From contig JANSYB010000082.1 in NCBI GenBank assembly GCA_024742655.1, positions 1 to 7,612 on the forward strand: DNA of 7,612 nt. Reading direction: 5' to 3'. The DNA comes from Paracoccaceae bacterium (GTDB lineage: Bacteria; Pseudomonadota; Alphaproteobacteria; Rhodobacterales; Rhodobacteraceae). Positions 1 through 5,549 of the stretch are shown one piece after another (position 1 is the stretch's first letter; each line of letters starts with the position of its first letter). The notes under the pieces are model-generated. The model saw nothing but the letters and a program-made list of their open reading frames with translations, was not told where the DNA came from and did not search any database. Made by a program: the position numbers and the translations under genes.

Positions 1-1
1 A

Positions 2-1675
2 TTCACCGGTGCCGTTCTGGAGGAAGCCGGCAAGATCGCATCCGAGGTTCTCACGCCGCTCAACCCTGTGGGCGATACCGAGGGCTGCGTTCTGGAAAAC
101 GGCGTCGTGCGCACCCCCAGCGGGTTCAAAGAGGCGTTCGATCAGATGAAGGAGGGCGGCTGGACCGCGCTCGACTTGCCCGAGGAATTCGGCGGGCAGA
201 ACATGCCCTATATCCTTGGCACCGCCGTGGGCGAGATGTTCTCGTCCGCCAATCAGGCCTTCACCATGTACCAGGGCCTGACCCATGGCGCGGCGTCGGC
301 GATCCTGACGCATGGCTCTGATGCGCAAAAGGCCACTTACCTGCCCAACATGGCCTCGTGTCAGTGGACCGGTACCATGAATCTGACGGAGCCGCATTGC
401 GGCACCGACCTGGGCCTGATGCGCACCAAGGCCGTGCCCCAGGACGACGGCACCTACAAGGTGTCAGGTCAGAAGATCTTCATCTCGGCGGGCGAGCATG
501 ACATGGCCGAGAACATCATCCACCTCGTGCTTGCCAAGATCCCCGGCGGCCCCGAGGGCATCAAGGGCGTGAGCCTGTTCATCGTGCCGAAATTCCTCGT
601 GAACGAGGATGGCAGCCTTGGGGCGCGCAACGGCGTGAGCTGCGGCAAGATCGAGGAAAAGATGGGCATTCACGGCAACTCGACCTGCGTGATGAATTAC
701 GACGAGGCGACGGGCTACCTGCTGGGCGAGGAGCACAAGGGCATGCGCGCCATGTTCACCATGATGAACGAGGCCCGCATCGGCGTCGGCATGCAAGGGC
801 TGGCACAGGCCGAGATCGCCTATCAGAACGCGCTGGCCTATGCCAGGGACCGCCTGCAGGGCCGCGACGTGACCGGCACCAAGAACCCCGATGGCCCGGC
901 CGACCCGTTGATCGTGCACCCGGACATCCGCCGGTCCTTGCTGGACCAGAAGAGTTTTGCCGAAGGCGCGCGCGCGTTCCTTCTATGGGGCGCGAATATG
1001 ATCGACCAGTCGCATCGCGGGGGCGACGAGGCCGCGGAAGGCATTGTCAGCCTGCTGACCCCCATCATCAAGGGCTTCCTGACCGACGAGGGTTTCGACA
1101 TGACGATCCTTGCCCAGCAGGTCTATGGTGGGCATGGCTATATCGAGGAATGGGGCATGTCGCAGTACGCGCGCGACGCCCGCATCGCCATGATCTACGA
1201 AGGTGCCAACGGCGTTCAGGCGCTCGACCTTGTGGGCCGCAAGCTGCCGCAGGATGGCGGCAAGCATGTCATGGCGTTCTTCGATATGGTCAAGACCTTT
1301 CTCAAGGAAAACGAGGGCAACGAGGCGCTCGGCAAAGACTTCCTCGACCCGCTCAAGGAGGCGTCAAAGCACCTGCAGGCCGCCGGCATGTTCTTCATGC
1401 AGAACGGCATGAAGAACCCCAATGCGGCCCTTGCCGGATCGTATGACTTCATGCACCTTTTCGGGCATGTCTGCCTCGGGTTGATGTGGGCGCAAATGGC
1501 CAAGGCCGCGCATGAGGCGCTTGAGGAAGGCGCATCCGATACCGCCTTCTACCAGGCCAAGATCAAGACGGGCCGCTACTACATGACCCGCCGCCTGCCC
1601 GCCACCGCGATGCATCTCAAGCGCATCGAAAGCGGGGCGGAGCCGGTGATGGAGCTGGAGGCCGACCTGTTCTGA
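2..1675 (+). CDS. Acyl-CoA dehydrogenase with extra C-terminal domain (DmdC-like family), 5' truncated
   Basis: FAD-dependent enzyme that introduces the trans-2 double bond into an acyl-CoA, the first step of beta-oxidation in the cytoplasm, with electrons expected to go to ETF. The frame is open from base 2 without a start, so the gene begins outside the window; about 35-40 N-terminal residues seem to be missing. The GTG at 68 is internal. Counting from base 2, residues about 1-120 are the N-terminal helical domain, then the beta domain opens with LTEPHCGTD (129-136 region). The helical C-domain carries GGHGYIEEW and [13 protein letters not shown], whose Glu (residue 400, codon 1199-1201) is the expected catalytic base. 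About 140 further residues form the extra helical C-terminal domain seen in the roughly 590-residue subfamily that includes 3-methylmercaptopropionyl-CoA dehydrogenase DmdC. Substrate is not determinable; the neighbours point to ordinary fatty acids rather than DMSP breakdown. Stop TGA at 1673-1675; 25 bp before the next gene. Confidence 0.95.
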   Translation, partial: FTGAVLEEAGKIASEVLTPLNPVGDTEGCVLENGVVRTPSGFKEAFDQMKEGGWTALDLPEEFGGQNMPYILGTAVGEMFSSANQAFTMYQGLTHGAASAILTHGSDAQKATYLPNMASCQWTGTMNLTEPHCGTDLGLMRTKAVPQDDGTYKVSGQKIFISAGEHDMAENIIHLVLAKIPGGPEGIKGVSLFIVPKFLVNEDGSLGARNGVSCGKIEEKMGIHGNSTCVMNYDEATGYLLGEEHKGMRAMFTMMNEARIGVGMQGLAQAEIAYQNALAYARDRLQGRDVTGTKNPDGPADPLIVHPDIRRSLLDQKSFAEGARAFLLWGANMIDQSHRGGDEAAEGIVSLLTPIIKGFLTDEGFDMTILAQQVYGGHGYIEEWGMSQYARDARIAMIYEGANGVQALDLVGRKLPQDGGKHVMAFFDMVKTFLKENEGNEALGKDFLDPLKEASKHLQAAGMFFMQNGMKNPNAALAGSYDFMHLFGHVCLGLMWAQMAKAAHEALEEGASDTAFYQAKIKTGRYYMTRRLPATAMHLKRIESGAEPVMELEADLF

Positions 1676-1690
1676 GACGACCGCATCGAG

Positions 1691-1695
1691 GGAGG
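1691..1695 (+). promoter_or_regulatory. Ribosome binding site for the 70-residue small protein
   Basis: GGAGG lies 5 nt before the ATG at 1701, within the purine-rich stretch GAGGGAGGA (1688-1696). It is among the best Shine-Dalgarno matches in the window and is the main evidence that the short ORF behind it is a translated gene rather than a chance frame. Confidence 0.75.
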
Positions 1696-1700
1696 ACAAG

Positions 1701-1913
1701 ATGCCCAAACGCTTTCGCCTGACCCGCCGCTTCAACGCCGCGATGACCGAGGACGGCTATCGCCGTTTGCGAAAATTCGCGCAGGAAGCGGGGCTGGACG
1801 AGGGCGAGGCCCTGTCCTTTCTCTTCGAGAATTTCGACAGCGTGATCGACGAGGACACGTTCGGGCACCGGCTTCGGATCTTCAATTCCGAGCTTGAGGC
1901 ACGCAAGAAATAA
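1701..1913 (+). CDS. Small putative ribbon-helix-helix-like protein, 70 aa
   Basis: No named family recognised. Strongly basic N-terminus ([11 protein letters not shown]), a short extended segment around residues 4-14, then two predicted helices, [16 protein letters not shown] (16-31) and [17 protein letters not shown] (33-49), and a short charged tail ending EARKK. Strand-helix-helix at this length, with a basic strand, is the layout of ribbon-helix-helix (CopG/Arc-like) DNA-binding dimers, so a local regulator is plausible. This is inference from pattern only; a small structural or protein-binding role is an alternative. It is judged real because a strong GGAGG precedes its ATG, it fits exactly between two dehydrogenase genes (25 bp after one, 14 bp before the next), and it is co-directional. 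If a DNA-binding protein, it could control this same operon, but no operator is visible within the window. Confidence 0.75.
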   Translation: MPKRFRLTRRFNAAMTEDGYRRLRKFAQEAGLDEGEALSFLFENFDSVIDEDTFGHRLRIFNSELEARKK

Positions 1914-1919
1914 GGGAGG
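1914..1919 (+). promoter_or_regulatory. Ribosome binding site deciding the start of the second acyl-CoA dehydrogenase
   Basis: GGGAGG follows immediately after the TAA of the small gene and sits 8 nt before the ATG at 1928. A second in-frame ATG at 1940 would be 20 nt away, so 1928 is the supported start. Confidence 0.7.
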
Positions 1920-1927
1920 CCCGGGCC

Positions 1928-3067
1928 ATGTCCGCCTGGATGACAGACGAACACCGGATGCTGTCCGAGATGACGGCGAAATTCATCACCGATGAATGGG
2001 GGCCGCATTTCGACCGCTGGCGCAAGGCCGGTATCATGGACCGCGAAACCTGGACGCAGGCAGGTGAGTTGGGCCTGCTGTGCCCGTCCATCCCCGAAGC
2101 ATATGGCGGCGCGGGCGGCGATTTCGGGCACGAGGCGGTGATCTGCATCGAGCAGTCCCGGGCCAACCTGGCCAGTTGGGGCAACCCGATCCATTCCGGC
2201 ATCGTGGCGCATTACATCCTGGCCTATGGCAACGAAGACCAAAAACTCCGCTGGCTGCCCAGGATGGTCTCCGGCGAGCTGGTCGGCGCCCTGGCGATGA
2301 ACGAACCCGCCGCCGGGTCCGACCTGCAGGGGATGAAGACCCGGGCGCTGCGCGACGGCAACGCCTACCGGCTGTCGGGCCAGAAAACCTTCATCACCAA
2401 TGGCCAGCACGCCAACCTGATCATCGTGGCCGCAAAGACCGATCCGAGCGAGGGTGCGAAGGGCATTTCCATGGCGGTGGTGGAAACCGACGGGGCCGAG
2501 GGATTTTCCCGCGGGCGCAACCTTGAAAAGGTCGGCCTGCATGCCGGCGACACGTCCGAGCTGTTCTTCGACAGTGTGGAAATCCCACCCGAGAACATTC
2601 TGGGCGGGCAAGAGGGGCGCGGTTTCTACCAGATGATGGAACAGCTGCCGCAGGAACGGCTGATCATCGCCTGCGGCGCGCAGGGCGCGATGGAAGGCGC
2701 GGTCGAGCGGACCATCGCCTATACCAAGGAGCGCGAGGCCTTCGGTGGTCCGCTTCTGGAACAGTTCCAGACCATCCGCCACACGCTGGCCGAATGCCTG
2801 ACCAAGACAAAGGTCTGCCGCGCATTTCTGGACGAATGCATCGAGGAACATCTGCGCGGCGCGCTGTCGGTGGAAAAGGCCGCGATGGCCAAGTACTGGC
2901 TCAGCGATACGCAGTTCGAGGTGCTCGATACCTGCGTGCAGCTGCATGGCGGCTATGGCTACATGGCCGAGTATGACATCGCCGAGATGTGGGCGGATGC
3001 GCGCGTGCAACGTATCTACGGCGGCACGAACGAGATCATGAAAGAACTGATTTCGAGGACGCTATGA
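1928..3067 (+). CDS. Acyl-CoA dehydrogenase, long-chain (LCAD)-like, 379 aa
   Basis: FAD-dependent acyl-CoA dehydrogenase acting at the first step of beta-oxidation; complete, and of the usual length for the family (about 380). N-terminal helical domain about 5-118, beta domain opening with [12 protein letters not shown] (121-132), helical C-domain about 229-378 with [12 protein letters not shown] (338-349). The residue that is the catalytic Glu in medium- and short-chain enzymes (YEGT) is Gly here ([11 protein letters not shown], Gly365). Instead Glu243 in LPQERLIIA (codon 2654-2656) occupies the position used by long-chain and isovaleryl-CoA dehydrogenases. LPQERL, AKYW, CVQLHGG and [12 protein letters not shown] all resemble mammalian LCAD as I recall it, so a long-chain or branched substrate is likely but unproven. 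It differs from the first dehydrogenase in lacking the extra C-terminal domain. The TGA (3065-3067) overlaps an ATG at 3064. Confidence 0.95.
   Translation: MSAWMTDEHRMLSEMTAKFITDEWGPHFDRWRKAGIMDRETWTQAGELGLLCPSIPEAYGGAGGDFGHEAVICIEQSRANLASWGNPIHSGIVAHYILAYGNEDQKLRWLPRMVSGELVGALAMNEPAAGSDLQGMKTRALRDGNAYRLSGQKTFITNGQHANLIIVAAKTDPSEGAKGISMAVVETDGAEGFSRGRNLEKVGLHAGDTSELFFDSVEIPPENILGGQEGRGFYQMMEQLPQERLIIACGAQGAMEGAVERTIAYTKEREAFGGPLLEQFQTIRHTLAECLTKTKVCRAFLDECIEEHLRGALSVEKAAMAKYWLSDTQFEVLDTCVQLHGGYGYMAEYDIAEMWADARVQRIYGGTNEIMKELISRTL
3055..3059 (+). promoter_or_regulatory. Shine-Dalgarno-like site before the coupled mini-ORF start
   Basis: GAGGA inside the last codons of the upstream dehydrogenase lies 4 nt before the ATG at 3064, which itself overlaps the dehydrogenase stop as ATGA. 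This is a normal arrangement for translational re-initiation and suggests that a gene start exists, or once existed, at 3064. Confidence 0.45.
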
Positions 3068-3216
3068 CCGATCAGGCAGCAGCGCGCACGCAGATATCGG
3101 GACGCCTCCGGCGGGAGTATTTGGGTAACGATGAAAGCGGGACCGCCGTTTCATCGTTCCTGAAATACTCACCCGCCACGCGCACCCACAGCATCACGCA
3201 TGAGGACCAGACATGA
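3064..3216 (+). CDS. Possible 50-codon coupled mini-ORF spanning the inverted repeat
   Basis: The frame begins [10 protein letters not shown] and ends THEDQT; 50 codons plus TGA. It overlaps the upstream dehydrogenase stop (ATGA at 3064-3067) and the downstream GST start (ATGA at 3213-3216), and GAGGA precedes its ATG. The whole 68-bp inverted repeat lies inside it without a stop. Against a functional peptide: no recognisable domain, and codons such as ATA, TTG and TCA that are rare in the neighbours. I suspect either a pass-through ORF that carries ribosomes across the repeat, or the remains of an older start of the GST gene displaced when the repeat inserted. Treat as a hypothetical reading frame, not a confirmed gene. 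Confidence 0.35.
   Translation: MTDQAAARTQISGRLRREYLGNDESGTAVSSFLKYSPATRTHSITHEDQT
3110..3177 (+). repeat. Near-perfect 68-bp inverted repeat (REP/MITE-like hairpin) inside the operon
   Basis: The left arm 3110-3140 and right arm 3146-3177 are reverse complements with few interruptions. GGCGGG (3110-3115) pairs with CCCGCC (3172-3177), AGTATTT (3116-3122) with AAATACT (3163-3169), AACGATGAAA (3127-3136) with TTTCATCGTT (3149-3158), and CGG (3138-3140) with CCG (3146-3148), around a 5-nt loop. There is a small internal loop (3123-3126 against 3159-3162), a CA bulge at 3170-3171 and a bulged G at 3137. A smaller nested hairpin, GCC-TCC-GGC (3104-3112), adjoins the left foot. It is more AT-rich than its surroundings. 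It resembles, from memory, a GCCTCCGGCGGGAGTATTT-type intergenic repeat common in Rhodobacteraceae genomes. There is no T-run after it, so it is not a classical intrinsic terminator; an RNA-stability or processing element, or a mobile repeat, is more likely. Confidence 0.85.
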
Positions 3217-3851
3217 CCATCAAACTGTATTGCATGGGCGAAAGCGGAAACGCCTACAAGGCAGCACTTGCGCTGGAACTGTCCGGGCTGGATTGGGAGC
3301 CGGTCTATGTCGATTTCTTCGGCGGCGAGGCCCGCACGCCGGAATTCCGCGAGACGGTCAACAAGATGGGCGAAGTGCCCGCGATGATCGACGGCGATTT
3401 CCGCCTCAGCCAGTCCGCCGCGATCCAGGCCTATGTGAGCGAGAAGACCGGCAAGTTCGGCGGCAAGGATCGCGCGGAAAATTACGAGATCCTCCGTTGG
3501 GTGCTGTGGGACAATCACAAGCTCAGCTCACAGGCCGGGATGACCCGGTTCCTGATGAATTTCCTGCCCGAAGAGAAACGCCCGGCCGAGGTGATCGGCT
3601 TCATGCAGGGCCGGCTCGAGGCCGCCTACCAGGTGCTGGACGCGCATCTGCGGGGGCGGGACTGGATTGTCGGCGACAGCCTGACCAATGCCGATCTGAG
3701 TTGCTGCGGCTATCTTTTCTATCCCGAACCCTACGGCTTTGATCGCGCCGAGTGGCCCGGTATCGACCGCTGGCTGTCCAACATCAGCGACACGCCCGGC
3801 TGGAAACACCCCTATGACCTGATGCCCGGCTCCCCCGCGGACCGGGCCTGA
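3213..3851 (+). CDS. Glutathione S-transferase-like protein, 212 aa
   Basis: Cytosolic GST fold. An N-terminal thioredoxin-like domain (about 2-78) begins with IKLYCMGESGNAYKAALAL, the SGNxYK region after the first strand where bacterial GSTs carry their glutathione-activating residue (Ser11 is the candidate). GEVPAMIDGD contains the cis-proline (Pro56) and LSQSAAI (65-71) contains the Gln-Ser pair that usually holds the gamma-glutamyl group. The all-helical C-terminal domain (about 88-203) includes the folding-core motif VGDSLTNADLS with Asp161. Length is typical. GAGGA (3202-3206 region) precedes the ATG, which overlaps the mini-ORF stop as ATGA. Being inside a beta-oxidation operon, it may conjugate or isomerise reactive enoyl or aldehyde intermediates, but substrate and even catalytic activity are inference. 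It ends 13 bp before the thiolase. Confidence 0.93.
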   Translation: MTIKLYCMGESGNAYKAALALELSGLDWEPVYVDFFGGEARTPEFRETVNKMGEVPAMIDGDFRLSQSAAIQAYVSEKTGKFGGKDRAENYEILRWVLWDNHKLSSQAGMTRFLMNFLPEEKRPAEVIGFMQGRLEAAYQVLDAHLRGRDWIVGDSLTNADLSCCGYLFYPEPYGFDRAEWPGIDRWLSNISDTPGWKHPYDLMPGSPADRA

Positions 3852-3852
3852 G

Positions 3853-3858
3853 AAGGAG
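3853..3858 (+). promoter_or_regulatory. Ribosome binding site of the thiolase gene
   Basis: AAGGAG lies 6 nt before the ATG at 3865 and within the 13-bp gap after the GST stop. It fixes the thiolase start at MTDAYIYDAVRTP, the usual N-terminus of the family. Confidence 0.7.
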
Positions 3859-3864
3859 ACACAC

Positions 3865-5076
3865 ATGACCGACGCCTATATATATGACGCCGTGCGCACG
3901 CCGCGTGGCAAGGGCCGCAAGGACGGCGCGCTGCACGAGGTGACCGCCGTGCGTCTCAGCACGCAGGTTCTCAATGCGCTCAAGGATCGCAACGGGCTCG
4001 ATGGCCATGCCGTCGAGGACGTGATCTGGGGCAATGTCACACAGGTGATGGAGCAGGGCGGCTGCCTTGCGCGCACGGCTGTTCTGGCCTCGGAGCTGGA
4101 CGAGTCGATCCCCGGGCTGGCCATCAACCGGTTCTGCGCCTCGGGCATGGAGGCCGTGAACCTCGCCGCGAACCAGGTCAGGGGCGGCGCCGGCGAGGCC
4201 TATATCGCGGGCGGCGTGGAAATGATGGGCCGCGTGGCCATGGGCAGCGACGGGGCAGCCATCGCCGTGGACCCCAGCGTGGCCATGGACACCTATTTCG
4301 TCCCGCAGGGGATTTCGGCAGACATCATCGCCACCGAATACGGGTTCTCCCGCGACGATGCCGACGGGCTGGCCGTGGAATCCCAAAAACGCGCCAAGGC
4401 CGCGTGGGATGACAACCGGTTCGCCAAATCGGTCATCGAGGTGAAGGACCAGAACGGCCTGACCATCCTCAATCATGACGAATACATGCGCCCGGGCACC
4501 GACATGCAGGCACTTGGCGCGCTCGACCCGTCGTTCCAGCAGATGGGCGAGGTGATGCCCGGCTTCGACGCCGTGGCCAAGCTCAAATACCCGCATCTGG
4601 AGCGGATCAATCATATCCACCACGCGGGCAACAGCTCGGGCATCGTGGACGGCTCGGCGGGTGTGCTGATCGGAAACAGGGAATTCGGCGAGAAATACGG
4701 CCTGAAGCCGCGCGCGCGCATCAAGGCCACCTGCAAGATCGGCACCGACCCCACGATCATGCTGACCGGCCCGGTGCCCGCCACGCAGAAGATCCTGGCC
4801 GACAGCGGCATGAAGATCGGCGATATCGACCTTTTCGAGGTGAACGAGGCTTTCGCCAGCGTCGTTCTGCGCTTCCAGCAGGCGTTCGACGTGGATCCTG
4901 CGCTGGTCAATGTCAATGGCGGCTCCATCGCCATGGGTCACCCGCTTGGCGCCACCGGTGCGATCATCATCGGCACGCTTTTGGATGAGTTGGAGCGCAC
5001 CGACCGCGAAACCGGCCTTGCCACGCTTTGCATCGCGTCGGGCATGGGGGCCGCCACCATCATCGAGCGCGTGTGA
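3865..5076 (+). CDS. fadA: Acetyl-CoA acyltransferase / 3-ketoacyl-CoA thiolase (FadA type), 403 aa
   Basis: Catalyses CoA-dependent cleavage of 3-ketoacyl-CoA to acetyl-CoA and a shortened acyl-CoA, the last step of the beta-oxidation cycle. Starts with the typical YIYDAVRTPRGKGRKDGAL. The nucleophile is Cys91 in INRFCASGMEAV; NEAFAS (327-332), GGSIAMGHPLGATGA with His359, and TLCIASGMGAA with the acid/base Cys389 complete the active site. Length (403) fits the family. The glycine-rich C-terminal motif reads CIASGMG where CxGGGxG is common, a small deviation at positions that are variable in the family. Its place beside a fused hydratase/dehydrogenase supports a degradative FadA-like role over the biosynthetic PhaA type, although the two are hard to separate by motif. 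The stop TGA overlaps the cupin ATG (TGATG). Confidence 0.94.
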   Translation: MTDAYIYDAVRTPRGKGRKDGALHEVTAVRLSTQVLNALKDRNGLDGHAVEDVIWGNVTQVMEQGGCLARTAVLASELDESIPGLAINRFCASGMEAVNLAANQVRGGAGEAYIAGGVEMMGRVAMGSDGAAIAVDPSVAMDTYFVPQGISADIIATEYGFSRDDADGLAVESQKRAKAAWDDNRFAKSVIEVKDQNGLTILNHDEYMRPGTDMQALGALDPSFQQMGEVMPGFDAVAKLKYPHLERINHIHHAGNSSGIVDGSAGVLIGNREFGEKYGLKPRARIKATCKIGTDPTIMLTGPVPATQKILADSGMKIGDIDLFEVNEAFASVVLRFQQAFDVDPALVNVNGGSIAMGHPLGATGAIIIGTLLDELERTDRETGLATLCIASGMGAATIIERV

Positions 5077-5549
5077 TGCCCAAGATTGACCTCAGCAGAA
5101 TCGCGCCACGCGGCGGGTCGAATTACCCGCCCCCCCATGACGCCGAGATGGACGGGCGCACGTCGCTGCGCGTGGGTGACGCGGGCGGGCTGACGCAGTT
5201 CGGCGCGAATATCGTGATCCTTGCCCCCGGCGCGAAATCATCGCTGCGGCACTGGCACGAAAAGCAGGACGAGTTCGTGATGGTCGTCAGCGGCACCTGC
5301 ACGCTGATCGACGATCACGGTGCGCACGAGATGCGCGTGGGCGATTGCGCGACCTTCCCCGCCGGGGATGAGAACGGGCATCATTTCGTGAACCGGACGG
5401 ATGAGGAGGCCCGGTTCCTGGTCATCGGCACGCGCACGCCCACCGAAACCGGCTGGTACAGCGACCTCGATCTGAAAGTGACAATGGATGCGGATGGCTT
5501 TGCCTTTACCCGCAAGGACGGAACACCCTACGAGGGAGACGACAAATGA
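5076..5549 (+). CDS. Single-domain cupin protein of unknown function, 157 aa
   Basis: Conserved beta-barrel cupin. Motif 1 runs from GAKSSLRHWHEKQDE to SG (52-73), with His59, His61 and Glu66 as expected metal ligands; motif 2 is GDCATFPAGDENGHHFVN (89-106), with His102 as the fourth ligand and Asn106. After the barrel comes a tail with WYSDLDLKV and RKDGTPYEG, which matches my memory of an uncharacterised cupin family (COG3837-like) in proteobacteria. The start at 5076 is chosen because it overlaps the thiolase stop (TGATG); upstream extension of the frame would lie inside the thiolase. The stop overlaps the next start (ATGA, 5546-5549). Translational overlap at both ends implies co-production with the thiolase and the hydratase/dehydrogenase. 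All four metal ligands are present, so an enzymatic or metal-binding role is possible; the reaction is unknown. Confidence 0.9.
   Translation: MPKIDLSRIAPRGGSNYPPPHDAEMDGRTSLRVGDAGGLTQFGANIVILAPGAKSSLRHWHEKQDEFVMVVSGTCTLIDDHGAHEMRVGDCATFPAGDENGHHFVNRTDEEARFLVIGTRTPTETGWYSDLDLKVTMDADGFAFTRKDGTPYEGDDK

Noticed and set aside
68..70. GTG as the start of the first dehydrogenase
   Set aside because: The frame is open through base 2 and the upstream codons ([20 protein letters not shown]) read as authentic dehydrogenase N-terminal helix; the true start lies outside the window.
1757..3010. 417-codon open frame on the minus strand opposite the second dehydrogenase
   Set aside because: It mirrors a clear acyl-CoA dehydrogenase on the plus strand. 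High GC at third positions suppresses stops in this antisense frame, and the translation has no recognisable family.
3110..3177. Inverted repeat as a Rho-independent terminator
   Set aside because: No U-run follows the right arm (the sequence continues ACGCGCACCC), and co-directional genes of the same pathway follow immediately.
3784..4941. 385-codon open frame on the minus strand opposite the thiolase
   Set aside because: Same antisense compositional effect; the plus-strand thiolase has all catalytic residues.
5076..5549. Cupin as a DMSP lyase (DddQ/DddW/DddL)
   Set aside because: The metal motif is generic to cupins. The segment after motif 1 lacks the Tyr-bearing signature I associate with those lyases, and the C-terminal tail resembles a different uncharacterised cupin family.
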